Positions 46,711-58,800 of a DNA stretch of 64,000 nucleotides are shown one piece after another. The stretch lies in the NCBI GenBank assembly GCA_021234155.1, contig JAJEKV010000002.1:17296041-17360040 (forward strand), given 5' to 3'. Both the position numbers and the translations under genes were made by a program. The first letter of the stretch is position 1. Each line of letters opens with the position of its first letter. The notes under the pieces are model-generated. The model searched no databases and was not told the DNA's origin. It saw only the letters and a list, made by a program, of their open reading frames with translations. This DNA comes from Isoetes taiwanensis (lineage: Eukaryota > Streptophyta > Lycopodiopsida > Isoetales > Isoetaceae).

Positions 46711-48635
46711 ATGGAATTTTTCCGCTCTGCGCCAGCTGATCCGCTGCCGTCGACTCTCATTCTGGTCTGTTTTCTTCTTATTAGCACTTAAATAGTAGGC
46801 CAGGTCGGTTGGTTAATCGCGTAATTGTGTTGATAAATTGTAGCCAGCACTTTCAATCGGAAATGTGGGCCAACTTGCCGTTGATCTGTTGATATCTTCC
46901 CTGGAAGCTTCTAGGGTAGGATACTTGGATGATCCCAATATATTACCTTGCGTTGGCAACGATCCATTTGGTCCACAGGCAGAAGGGAGTCTTGCTCTTG
47001 CTCTTGAGGGTTAGTAACCCGTTATTTTGACAGTAAATCCTTTCTGGCAAGTGTAGAATTATACTGGATGCATTATGAAACATGGTAATTTAACAACCAG
47101 TTTTATAACCATGTTCTAGCAACTGCTAGTAAGATTTACCTTGACATATAGTGAGACTTACTCGTTAAACTTCTCCTTATAGCTGAGATTACCATTACTC
47201 AATTGTGTTCACAGTACAATCGCAACAGTATTCCTAAAGGCTGCGGATAACTACCATACCATTCAGATAATTTCATATGTTACAGAATTGAATACTATGC
47301 ATAGAAGTACGCACAGCTGGAGACTGCTAATTATTAGCGCCACCGCAGAGTAGGAATGATGTGCAACAGCTTCTAAGCGAATTGAGGCAGCGACAGCCTC
47401 ATGAAATTGCAGCTTGTCAATATACATAGCTGCCCTATAAGCCTTCAGATGAGAAAGATGCTGCCACTTTAATTAGTAGACGTTAATATAATCTTTCTTT
47501 CTTTCTTTCTTTAAGTATTCTCTGAGGTTGTGACTCCTTTTATCATCGTGCTTCTCCTAATGAGAGCCTTTGTGGACATATTGAATGGTATTGGGTTCTA
47601 AATGTTAGTGTTCTCTTAGCATAGAATTTCCTAGCTATATTAAAAAAATAAACTTGACACACATCTCTGACCTGAACTGCAGTATATAAAGATTCAGAAA
47701 ATGACATCACTATTGTGCAACAAAGGTCACCAGTTATAAAGGTATTTTCTAGTAATGGACAAACTATATGGACTGCATCCCAGCAGATATGATCAGATAC
47801 AATGCATTTGCTGATTTTCTGCTGCATCTGTCGTTCCTTTTACACCTGCATGATGTTATGCAGGGAACAATGACAAAGTATGCAGTTAATCTTGCCGAAT
47901 GGATACAACAGGAGCACTTTAAGGAAGTAGTAATAGTGTCTGGCATGGACTCTGGCAAAAGAGAAAGGATTGAAACTGCTGGGTATGGTTATTATTTGTA
48001 TTCCGGATTGATGATCAATTAACTTTCAAGTTTTAGGATAGAAAAGAGTTCATTGGCATTCTAATAAAAGAAAAGATCTTTTACCAGGCCTATAAACTAC
48101 ATCTCAGAAGGTGGGGTGGATGAAATATGCAAGAAGCTGGGTTGGAAGAAGTTTGAGCATTTCTCATTACCTAGTGATGACTCAGCACTAAATCTTCAAT
48201 CTCTGAGGCAGGTTATAGAAGACCCATTATTTGTTTCCAACGAAGAACAAACGATCAGAGAATACTATTCAAGTATGCCCTTCGCCGCATTGTTGTCTAG
48301 CCTGAAGGTATAGTAGTTGTATCGTGTTAGAATCTTATCTGCACTGATTAATGTATTGCTGCTTGCAGGCAAGAGGTTTACGTGTAGTCAGTCTACTGTG
48401 CTATTGCTCTGAAGGAGATAATATACCAGATGCATTTTTGTTAGCAAACGAATTGCATAAATACCTTCAAGTTTTAAAAACTGGAGAAGGTACTTTTTTG
48501 GATTTTTTTCTTGCGTTTCCAATATAAGGTAAGCTTAATGAGCTCTTGCTTGTAGGTCAAGGCCATATAATTTGGAAGGTACCTTTGTCATGGTCAACAG
48601 TTTATGGGCCTCCCCCTGATCAAGCTTTATATTGA
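46711..48635 (+). CDS. PAC2: Proteasome assembly chaperone 2 (PAC2/PSMG2), seven exons
   Basis: Exons: 46711-46764, 46844-47009, 47683-47741, 47864-47982, 48088-48307, 48369-48489, 48556-48635. All six introns are GT-AG and the spliced frame is open for 272 codons, a usual plant PAC2 length. Landmarks are PALSIGNVGQLAVDLLISS and GYLDDPNILPCVGND in exon 2, QQRSPVIK in exon 3, TKYAVNLAEWIQ with VIVSGMDSGKRERI in exon 4, and WSTVYGPPPDQALY as the last residues. PAC2 pairs with PAC1 to guide alpha-ring formation of the 20S proteasome in cytosol and nucleus. Exon 1 (MEFFRSAPADPLPSTLIL) is short but has a clean donor and fits the family start. Nothing indicates decay. Short plus-strand frames at 47768-48313 are pieces of it. 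Confidence 0.93.
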
Positions 48636-50213
48636 GTGAAGCTTGTCTACTTGTATCCTTTTTGTCTTCAAAACCTTGCAGTGTCCTTGCCAATATATGT
48701 CAGGCCAAGCTAGTATTTTATCACAAGGAATCTGACTCGAGGAATGCCTCTGGTACTTATGCTTACTTCATCTCTTCCAAATCTGTTGTCTACGAAGAAG
48801 ACAGGAGCTGTGATATGACTCGTAATGCCGCGAAATTGCTAAAAACTGCTGGGAATTTGACTCGAGGAATATGTGGCCCCGGATAATATGATATTTTGTT
48901 AGAGCATCTCAAAAATCTTTGTTCACATGAATGTGCTATTCATAATTTGGATGACATTCTATCTTGCAATTTTGCTTGGTCACCGCTAGCAAATCACAAG
49001 TATTCTCCAGTCTTTATACGAAGCTATGCAATTTAATTGTCAAGCTTAGTTTGCTTCAAATCTCCCCACTAAAAGCTTAACATTGAACTTGGTCTTAAGT
49101 TTAACTCTGAATGTAGTTGGTTCTATATGCTTTCCCATGGATAAAGGAGAGCTTAGACAATACATCTAGCAAGTTAAGTCTTGGCCTAACAATTCTTCCT
49201 CTTGATATGCCGTTTTGGAAGCACTCAAACCATGTAAATGTCTCCATCAGCCGAGAGTTTAGAAGAGTTAGATATTCTTGTCCAAGTGGATGAGCATGAA
49301 GAAGAGCTAATGGCATAGCAATATTAGGCAAGACTAGAATAGAAGTGTTTTTAACGTCCGCTAGAGACCACTAAATCAGCTAGCAATATAGGCAAGACTA
49401 AAATAAAATTTTTGCTAGCAATATTAGGCAAGACTAGAATAGAATTGTTTTTAATGTTTGCTAGAGACCCTAAGAAAGATTACTGTTGGCAAATAAGGTT
49501 TGCAATAGACGATTTGCAATCTTTTTTTAAAGGTTGGGTTTTTTTTTTTTAATATTTTGGGCTTGCGGGCATGGTTTTTTTTAAGGAAGTTTCAATGCAC
49601 CTGAGCTTCTATTTGTGGTTATGAAACTGAGAATGCTTGAAGTCCTTTGCTAGATCTGGCTGTATTTGCCGGGTGATCTATTCCTTCGTGTTTTGTGTAG
49701 GGCATGAAGGCGATGGCCAGATTTGCCATTTGCTGCATCTGGGTTTGTCCTCTACAGCTGTATTTGGCACCTACTGCATCTACGAATGTATCTGGATTTG
49801 GTGAACAGATACGCTAACGGCCAAGCTTTATGAAGCTTCGCATCGCTCAGAAACTGTAGATTTGGACCGGATATGCCATATTTTCCATCTAATCTGACTC
49901 TGTGTTTGGTCTTGAATCACCGCATTCATTCTTGCTTCAACCCTGTGATTTGTGTAATGCTAGTTTCTGGCTGCATTTTGTAGAAACAAGGGCGCCCTGG
50001 GTAGCATGGCTCCTGGACCTTGTTGTGGCATGAGAGCATTCCAATGTAAATTAAATATTCCACGTCATCCAATGATAAGTGCATTTATTTTATTGGAATG
50101 TATTTTATTGGCATCCAATGGTTAAGTTTGAAAAATAACAAAAAGTTGCACTTAGATAATAAGGTTGCACTTAGACGATAAGGTTGGCAATAAAAGTTGA
50201 CCAAGACGTTATG
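48636..50213. other. Downstream and intergenic region
   Basis: 48640-48890 is probably 3' UTR of the PAC2 gene. A GGCAAGACTA-AATAGAA unit is repeated at about 49325, 49391 and 49427. No gene is supported. Confidence 0.4.
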
Positions 50214-50301
50214 TGGAATGGGAAGAGGCCGGCGATTCTAGCGTGAGCAGGGCAGCCAGCAGCCAGGAGCGCCAGGTTTTTCCTTCGACCTCTTCCCATT
50301 T
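50214..50301. repeat. Short inverted repeat AATGGGAAGAGG
   Basis: AATGGGAAGAGG (about 50217) and its complement CCTCTTCCCATT (about 50289-50300) enclose a GC-rich stretch with CAGCCAGCAGCCAGG. The size fits a stem-loop; it is not a recognised element. Confidence 0.5.
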
Positions 50302-50714
50302 TCGCTTTGATTTTTCTTCAGCTATGGTGCTTCTTCAGCTATGCCCGACGATGCTTCGTATTTTAGATAACAGATAACGGGTCGTGAGAATGCTTAGGCT
50401 GGATTCACATGCGCCATCGAAGCACAATGTCTTGCCCTTTTATGCCCACCATCACGGGCCATTCTCAATTTCCACAAGAAGGGCCTCTCTCTAGCGACTG
50501 ACGCATGTGAACCGACCCTTATACCCATTTCTCATTCTTGATTAAAATGGTTGCCACATGACGGCCGTTTATTTGATAGTAATCACGAATGTGCATCCAC
50601 TTTCCTTGACGTTCCAAGAGGAAGAAAATTAGTTGGGTGTTAGAAAATATGAAGAGAGATAACATTTTTTCGTAGAGGCATTGGCCACGCCTTTGACGTA
50701 ACAAAGAACGCTAT

Positions 50715-50834
50715 CATTTCTTTATTTGAAGAAAAAGCAATGCAAGTTCACATTGCACACCTAAACATAGGTTTCATTTCTTTATTTGAAGAAAAAGTAA
50801 TGCAAGTTCACATTGCATACCTAAACAATAGGTT
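50715..50834 (+). repeat. 60-base tandem duplication
   Basis: The unit starting CATTTCTTTATTTGAAG occurs at 50715 and 50775 with three or four differences, including one extra A. A recent local duplication. Confidence 0.9.
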
Positions 50835-51299
50835 TCTTTGGACTCTACTACACAATAGAAATTTTGTGAAGCTATTGAAATATGAATATTTTGGACAATC
50901 TTGCAGCTGGGAAAAATTTCTAATTTTCCCAAAATTGCCTTTCCATCCTTCGACAATGGCCGATGCAATTTTGTATATAGTACTTGCCGTTCTTGGTAAG
51001 TTAACAGGTTCTGCGCTATGGCAAGTCAACAAGGTTCTACGCATGCCAAGAATGGCAAGTAAATTGTCATTCATGTAATGTAAAAAATAGTAAGGTGCAT
51101 TTCAACGGGGTAGAATCGCCGAATGCAGGGTAAAGATCGCAATTTTGATGATTGCATTTTTTTTTTGTCTGTTAACAATCTTGAAAAAGAAAAGTGCCAC
51201 GTGGGACGTCGTGATAGGCGGACAGTGCTGAATTGCACCAATTGCACCTAACTGTTCTTTACGACCATGGATTCTTTTTATTATAAAGGAAGCATCTTG

Positions 51300-51550
51300 G
51301 AAGGAAAGGTGATACCTTTACCTTCCCTCTTCCTCTTTTCCCTATGCCCTTTTACCGTTCCTTTTATCCCTCCCTTCTTCTTTTCCCTTTCCCTTTTCCC
51401 TTTCCTCACCATTTCCCTCTTCCCCTTTTTTCGTGCCCCTTTTCCCTTCCTTTCCCCCCTTTCTCTTTTGCCCTTTTTTTCGTGCCTTTTTACCCTTCAC
51501 ATTCCTCCTTTCCCCCCTCCCCCCTTTTTTTCCCTTTACCTTTCCCCTTA
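51300..51550. repeat. Polypyrimidine tract of about 250 bases
   Basis: Almost only C and T on the plus strand, mainly CCCTTTT/TTCCC units. Open frames here (51267-51610, both strands) are artefacts of the composition. Such mirror-like tracts can form triplex DNA; that is inference. 51551-53497 shows no supported gene; a minus frame, 52755-52991, is unrecognised. Confidence 0.85.
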
Positions 51551-53497
51551 AGAGGTCAAAGCATAACCAATCACGGTGGTGGGAACTCGTCCGATAAATC
51601 TCCCCCTTAGGATGCACTCACATGATCTCAACCATTCAAATTAGGGCTTGATCCAATCCAATACGGTATAACATTATAATATAAGATGAATTGAGAGAGC
51701 TAGTATGCACAATAAAATGCATTACACAACACGAGAAAAGCTGGATAAATGCAAGTAGCAGCCAGAAAAACAATACAAAGGAGAAAATTTGAACAAAAGA
51801 ATGCGTAAAACATCATTCCTCTAACATTGGTACCTAACTATAAATTCTCTACCCTTGCTACCTAACTCCAAATTTCAAACGTCCTAGCTCAATTATTGCT
51901 AAACAATACTAATGTATCAGCAAATATATACATGCCACAAATCTCATATGAGCTAGCGGAAAGCAAACAATGTAAGCCCCAAATGTGCATATATTAATCA
52001 AGCAGAATGGAAGATGATGCCATCCCTAATCTAATTATACAATCCCAAATCTAATGAAATGTCATACTACTACTAGAATTGCAATATGGTGACAAAATGG
52101 GAGATGGAACAAGCTCGTCTCTAATGAAATATCAAACTACTACTAAAATTGGGATATGATGGCACATGTACATGCAAGACCTACAAGGCCAAAAACATAA
52201 GATATTAGGGTCCAGAATGGCATAGACAAAAGAATCAAACTATAGTAACTGGTGTTTTAAGATTAAGAACCTCGAGATTATAGGCCAAGAACAATTGTTC
52301 ATTGTCAAATAGTTATCTCGCCCATAATTTGCTATAAGTTGATATTTTCAAATGGTAAATGCTAAATATCCATTCATGGTAACGATCACTTAAAGGACTA
52401 AAGATCCATAATTCGACGTAAAAGGGATATATCAAGATGCTCTCAAGTCTAAGAAACAACAAAATGGGCACGGCAACCTCGATGTCGAAAATGGAACAAT
52501 CGACCCAAGGGGAGAGGCTATTAGATGGCCGATGAGAAGAATTAGAATAAGAGGGATATAAATACTATAGAGGACCTTTCAAATAGCCTCTAGAAGCAGA
52601 TTTATCTGCTTAACTCGAAACACAAATAAATCACAATACGATGCTTTCTAACCCCTTGTGATGTATACCTCAAGTCACGAAGCACTCACGCCACCTTCAA
52701 AGCACTCACACTCAATACTTGGAGCACACACAATCGTCTTGCTGATAATAGGTTTCACTTTATGGTGCTTATACTTTCAACATCTAGTAGTATAGTTGAA
52801 GTGGATTTTTTGGCACAAGTATCTAAAATTGGGTCACCCCGTAATATAAAGGGATGGCCATTATATCTTTTAGCCTTAGCCCATCGATACCGACATTTTT
52901 TGGGCATCAAGTTTTGACATTGAGCACTCATGAAATCTTTTAGAGACAACCATTGTTTTCTCCCCCGATTTTTAGGCACCATCTTGTACATGTCAAACCT
53001 AATGTTGTAAACATTTGTACATATTTTGCTTTTAGTTTCTTCTTTTTTTGGAGAGGGGGGAGGAGGGATTGGGTCCTGTGGACTAACATTGACATATTAA
53101 GCGGTATATGCCATATGTCTCTAGCATATTGGACCCCAAGATCTAAGGCCCAGATTTAGATCTACGGTAGATGATTATTCATTTAGGTTTAGGGTTTTGC
53201 TCTACTATATAGGGAGAGCATTTTCCCTCATCGTTTAGGCTTTTTGCTCATGTTTTGCAGAACCTCATCAATACAGTTCAACTTTATTTGCTTATATTTT
53301 CCCCTTAGTTGTTGCTCTTGCCTACTCTTTTTATTGATCCATGAGCATTCGCGGTAGCCTTGTAACATCCAGTACCCATGGACTGCTGCTGCAAGGTGTA
53401 TACCAAGAACCCAAAACTAACAAGAGTACCATACGAGGAAGAAGCAAGTGGCGGGGGATATAGTCTTTGCACGTGAATTTGCCCGACATCTTGAAGA

Positions 53498-53658
53498 GTG
53501 AAGCATACATATGATGTTACATGTACCTCGGTAGTACGTGTCTTATATCATAGTATCGAACAACATTACATAAACTATTTATTTGACCAAGACATACGAG
53601 ACATAAGCCATATATCATATTACATATACCATGTGATGTATGAGATGTATGTTATATA
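53498..53658. repeat. CATATG-rich repeat, short copy
   Basis: ACATATGATGTTACATGTAC...CATACGAGACATAAGCCATATATCATATTACATATACC matches, with gaps, the longer array at 62165-62345. It leads directly into the TACAAGAAATTT end at 53659. Confidence 0.75.
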
Positions 53659-53945
53659 TACAAGAAATTTATCGCGGCGGCCAAGGCCGCCGCGAACATT
53701 TCTCTTTTTCAAAACTGTGCAGTTAGACCCCAGTTAACGTCCAACATTCTCTTCTGCAATGGCCAAGTGATTCTAGATTGATGTGAAGCAACTTCGTAAG
53801 ATCTTATACATTCTAACTCTAATTTAGAAATTACAAAGTACAATATTTAGTTTAGTCTTTTAAAAAGTTGGTCAATACTTTTTGTTATTGAAGGTTCATG
53901 TGTTCACAAACATCAAACATCAAGTAGAATTATCAATTTGCAGAA
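53659..53945 (+). repeat. Repeat with CACTA-like end and perfect GC palindrome, copy 1
   Basis: Begins TACAAGAAATTTATCGCGG. A perfect palindrome CGCGGCGGCC-AA-GGCCGCCGCG lies at 53673-53694. The rest, to CAATTTGCAG, matches 62843-63090 closely. CACTA transposons end in CACTACAAGAAA, so the start resembles a CACTA terminus lacking the first bases. 53946-55076 beyond it has no supported gene. Confidence 0.6.
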
Positions 53946-55076
53946 AATTACACCTAATTTGTAAGGGAGAATTTATGATTACCTTAGGGGGCCAAATTTC
54001 CTCATAATGAGGAGGCCCAATGATGCTCGCAATGACACCTCTAACAAAAGGCCAAAATTAATTTTGGGGAGCCTGTGGTATTGTTCAAGGTCACCCATGA
54101 CAATCAATGTAGGGGCATACAAACCCTATGGCCTCAAAGTGACCGTTTAGCACAAAATGACATTATGGTAAACACTTGATCCTGGGCAATATCTCACATT
54201 TGAAAACACAAATGGCAGATTGAATTCCTTTATTGGTTCTATAATAAACAAAAGGCATACCATGTGTATAAAAGTTAAAGATCTAAATGCTTTTATTATA
54301 GTGTTATGAATTTTTGGGACTTGGTTGAAAGAGACAAACACATTAATTTATATTGACGACCTTTGGATATATTATGGCACAGGATAGGACGAAATGCATA
54401 ATGAGCCTTTGGAAGGAAAATGACGAAACTATGGCAGATGTTGATCTCATGGAGTATAATAATATGAAACGTTGGCCTTAATGGAAATGACAAAAAGTAA
54501 CGGTTAAGCTTTGTTAGTGTTTGGCAAAAATATTAGGGCTATTGTTTTGATTTGCCGGCCAGATACAGAGCCCTTTGCCGCATAGCATAGTCGGCCTCAA
54601 GAAAAAGGGGATTTTCAGTGCATTTGTTGGCGTCATACTCTCTGAAGATCTGTACTTGGTCACATAAGAGCAAAAAATAGCATAAACGTTTCAGATTTGC
54701 TTGGCGTAGCCGGTAATGGTGGAATCGATCCCATATAAAGATGCTGGCAGGATTTACATGCTCTTATTTTTTGGATTTGCTCTGTTTGGGAAAGCCTGGA
54801 CCTACCGATTTTGTTTAGGCAGCAGATAATTATATGTAGCCACTGAAAATAATGGTTCAGGATCGTGATACACCAGTGAAAATTTTCGCTATGCTTATGC
54901 CTGCTGCTTTAGATTCTGGTGTAACAGCTTCACTGCAATCATGTGCATGTACCAGGGTAAGTTTTGACTTTTTAATGAAACCATTAAGCTGGTTATGCCA
55001 TTGAACCTGGGATTTTTGCTTGTGCATTCAACGTAATACTGATTATTTCAAAGAACTGAATGCCGATGTTTAGCAG

Positions 55077-55260
55077 GACGTTTTTCTTTATATCAGATCC
55101 GAAGAAATTTCTTACACTATTCAATCTATTGTAGAGGATAGCGCCAGAAACAGAGCTATCAATTTCCATTCCAGGCTCTCCAACCTGGCCACAAATGCCA
55201 TGACCATAATGGCTATGGGGAAGACATATTTCGGCAAGGATAACGACGAAGGGGCGGATT
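55077..55260 (+). pseudogene. Cytochrome P450 exon remnant
   Basis: After an acceptor-like TTTAGCAG the plus frame reads DVFLYIRSEEISYTIQSIVE, then INFHSRLSNLATNAMTIMAMG and KTYFGKDNDEG. This is the B'-to-E helix part of plant A-type P450s (R-x-E-E, 'LSDLTxNxxxRMxxGKRYFG'). After about 55260 the frame stays open to 55415 but no longer resembles P450. No heme-binding, EXXR or N-terminal anchor parts were found in the neighbourhood, so only a fragment remains. Confidence 0.62.
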
Positions 55261-55559
55261 GGTTTGGGTTCTTCTCCTCGTCATTCTCCAGCTCCAGCTT
55301 CTTCAAATATGGTGCGGCTGCTGTGCCCACGTCTTCTGCTTCAAAACCAGGCGCCGGAGTTCAAGCACAGGTCTGGCTATGGCGGATGTCGGCCGCAATA
55401 AATGCAGTGTATTAATGGCCGCAATAAATGCATCTGTCTGTCATAAATGCCTAATCTGCCATAAATGCCTAAATCGCAACGTGTCATGCCAATATAATTT
55501 TTAAGGAAGATATTAGACGCGAGCAGAAAAATGTAACTGCTTTATAATAGGAAGGAAAA

Positions 55560-55850
55560 TATGCATATATTATACATGCCCTTATATGTGTTTTATTTCA
55601 TAATGTCTGGTAGGGCGTGACATTACATATGCAATGTCATATATCATATGGTATATATAATGTCATATGGCATATGTCTCATAAGTCATAAGTCAAGATA
55701 TATGTCATATGACATATGACACATATATCATAGGTCAAATATATGACATATGTTTCATATGTCAAACATATATGACATGGTATTTGTAACGTCACGTTAT
55801 ATCAAATATTATGATGTAAAATATGTATAATGGCATATGATATAAAACAT
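55560..55850. repeat. CATATG/GACATAT palindromic microsatellite-like block
   Basis: Dense ATATGACATATG words in both orientations, of the same kind as 53498-53658 and 61800-62843. No coding content. Confidence 0.75.
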
Positions 55851-56079
55851 GTTCTGTCTATTTCGGCTATGCCTAGGTATCCAGTTTTAGAAAGTGGTTG
55901 CTATCAAAGCCTTTGCTCTTCATAGCTCTGCATCTGTCTAGACACTAGGTATGAAATCACTCATTGGCTCTATCAACTATGCTGGCAAGTCTGAAGTAAA
56001 AAAACCTTTTGGCAGCCTAAGCTATAAAGATATCTTAAGCCACAATCGTAAATCGCCATAAGGCAAATTGCATTTCAGG

Positions 56080-56960
56080 CATATTATGCACCCAAACCAA
56101 CTAAACAAAATATTCTCTTTTCTGGGAGCAAACCTTTCACACAAATGGTCTTTTATGCGGTCATTATGGTGCATAAAACTTCTTTCTATTTCCAAAGCAA
56201 TGTGTCAAAGCAATGCATAACAAAGACCCAAAGGCATATTTCATGCACAAAGGTCATGTTTGCAATTGGACCTACTAGCCAAAAAGTCAACATAGTACAA
56301 TATCTTTGAAACCATCATTTAATGTGCCATAAATTTGTACGTACATTAAAAGATACTCACCTAGCTAGTAATTTTGCCTTTATGGGTGCTTCTTCCACCA
56401 CTCCAGTATTTAGTCATACACTATTTAAGGCACGTCCCATCGCAATGTCATATCCATAATGTTAGTTTCACATTTAGTCCCCATAGGAACAATTCAACTT
56501 GTTTTATTTGGTCTTTAGAAAATACCAATAATCAACTATTAGAAATGCCATTATATCTTTCCATCATTTGAAGATCTAAAGAGAATATTCTCTCCTCCTC
56601 CTCCACCTCCCCCCAACAATCCCTCCCCTCAGAATGTAGGATGCCTCTTTTGATCAAGAAAGTAAGACACCCCTTATAAAAAGAGGGGTCCGACATCCTT
56701 ACAATGGAAGAAAATAGATTTATAAACTCTTTATTTCAGCATCATGTTATTGTATCATCTATATTTTAATAGTATAAAGCACGGCGGACCAAATACTATG
56801 CACTCAAACCAAATAAACCATATATTTCCTTTTCAAGAAGCAAGCCTTTCACACAAGCAGCCTTTTTTGGCACTCAATACTTCTTTGGGCAAGCCCCGAA
56901 TGCCATTTCCAAGGCAATATGCCATTTCCAAAGCAATGTGTGAAAGTAATGTGCCAGTTT
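56080..56960. repeat. Two diverged copies of one repeat
   Basis: 56085-56240 and 56800-56960 share the order CACTCAAACCAA-TAAAC, AAGC-AACCTTTCACACAA, CTTCTTT and ATTTCCAAAGCAATGTGT. They are direct repeats about 715 bases apart. A pyrimidine-rich CTCCTCCTCC stretch lies between (56595-56620). 57000-57240 shows no gene. Confidence 0.6.
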
Positions 56961-57244
56961 GACTTGATACTATTTTCTTCCCTTTGTGCATGCATGCCCT
57001 TGTGCCTGGTTGTCATCATGCAAAGAAAGACCATGCACGAAATTGGAGATCAATGACACAAGACACGACACGTGGCGGATGAGGGGCTTCGTACCTCCAC
57101 CATCCCCATGTACAATGGTGGCCCCATACATGAGCCACATAAAATAATACAAAACATTCCCATCAAAAATAGGTGGGGAGGTCTTCACTTTCTCCCAATG
57201 ATTACCCCCTCATTTATTACCCCATTGCAAAATATCTTAATTAA

Positions 57245-57355
57245 CAAATCTCATGCCATCACACACACATAGATAGGGACCTCGAATGCACGAGGGGAAG
57301 ATTTGAACCTCCACCCTCGTAATTGCAAGGTCAAGCCCCAACCAACTCGTAACAA
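57245..57355 (-). repeat. tRNA-derived SINE-like element
   Basis: On the minus strand GAGTTGGTTGGGGCTTG resembles an A box and GGAGGTTCAAATCTTCCCC a B box. It is followed by TCGTGCATTCGAGGTCCCTATC and a TGTGTGTG stretch. This is the usual order of a plant tRNA-derived SINE head and body. Confidence 0.5.
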
Positions 57356-57718
57356 TCTCAATGATGCTCTTTTTCTTTCACAATTTTGAATTGTTATTTT
57401 CGCAGCTCTACACCAAAGGGGATAGTTCTCCTTGCCACAGCATCCAAGGACCCATTTCCAATTCAATTCTTCCATATGGTCAGCCATGAACCGATCATAA
57501 TGATGCTGAAACCCCCATCAAATCACTCTGTTTTGGCCTCCAATTAGATCAGCCCACAATTTTGCCTCAAACAGGGAACCGAGCTCCCTTTTCTTCCAAA
57601 TCCAATCGATTCTAGGGCCAAATTCTAATTAACTTTCCCTATTAGCTCGACCTGCCCTTCCGAATCCAAATCTGCAAAAAGCCCGATTCAATTTGGCCAA
57701 TTTGGGCTCTATTTTTGC

Positions 57719-57741
57719 AAAAAAAAAAAAAAAAAAAAAAA
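57719..57741 (+). repeat. Poly-A run
   Basis: Twenty-three uninterrupted A. No retroposon body ending here could be identified. The preceding 57490-57718 is unannotated. Confidence 0.9.
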
Positions 57742-57769
57742 GTTTAGTTATAGCCAAGAACTGTATCAG

Positions 57770-58800
57770 ACTTGTTGTTTACAATTAGACCCTCTAAATA
57801 ATGTCCATTTTTCAATTAACTTTGTCCGAATGATCATATGGTTGACCTCAACATATTGATTCAAAAAGCCCCATGAATTTCTCGAGATTTCTTCCTTGAC
57901 CATAAGCTTTTCCCCGATACAAAAATTGCCAAATACCCGAATTGCTATATCCTTCAAATTGCCACAGCATCCATATTTTCTGAATAGAAGATGTATCAGG
58001 ATTCAGGTTGATAGAGACTTGAACTCCTATATGAGAATACAAAGTCTTGTGACATCCAAGCACTTAATTGTTAGCTTTTTAATTGTGCCCAGCTGAGTGC
58101 TCCACATTAGTTTCTTTATCTTACTGACAACCCTCTTAATGCTAACAACAAAAATGGTGGAATATTATCCACTGACTGGAAAACCAGGATATCTTACCTT
58201 GATCATTGAAGAAACATATGCCCCCTTGCAATTTTGCAGATTGGAAGGCCACTTCAAGCCGTAATGGTTTAGCATTAAATTCATGCCGCATTGAATTCAT
58301 TGATCCTTCTGCAAATCAACTCCCCATATCTGTGATCCATATAAGGCTGCAGGTTTTACTAGCATGCCAAAGAGAGAGAGAGAGAGAGCTTCATGTAACA
58401 TGGAACCCTATAGTTGTGCACACTTCTTCGGGCCACTGCCCATCTATTTTCATATGGCCTGTAACATTTTCGATGCTGAATTAGTTTATGAGTAGCACTT
58501 TTAGTCTTTAGAATTATCTTTTCCAGCTTTTGCCCCTTCAATAATTGCTCTTAGAATGAGGATATGGTCAATAGTTGAGAAATTCTTCTTAAAACCAGCC
58601 TTTAACTCTAAGTGCATGCTTCTCTGCCTAATTGCCTACAATCATTTCTAGCGCAATCCCATATAGCTTTGCCGTGACATGACCCATTAATTAGTAGGAT
58701 TCATAGAGTCCCCAGCTTATTATGGTTTTCAACTCGCTCCTTCTCAAGTCAATCAGATGTTCTGTACCCCTTTGTTCAAGCTAAGCAGTGACTGTTGTAC
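57770..58800 (-). mobile_element. LINE remnant: reverse transcriptase to C-terminal region
   Basis: The minus strand reads VTAKLYGIALEMIV (about 58630-58680), ELKAGFKKNFSTIDHILILRAIIEG (about 58525-58610), KPAALYGSQIWGVDLQK (about 58300-58355), and then the C-terminal piece LGCHKTLYSHIGVQV... (57848-58063). These are ordered LINE motifs, with stops and frameshifts. The YADD-containing core between the second and third pieces is missing, so there is an internal deletion. Confidence 0.75.

Noticed and set aside
47768-48313. Two independent small genes
   Set aside because: They are exons 4 and 5 of the PAC2 gene read through into introns.
51267-51617. Proline/phenylalanine-rich and lysine/glycine-rich frames
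   Set aside because: By-products of the homopyrimidine tract.
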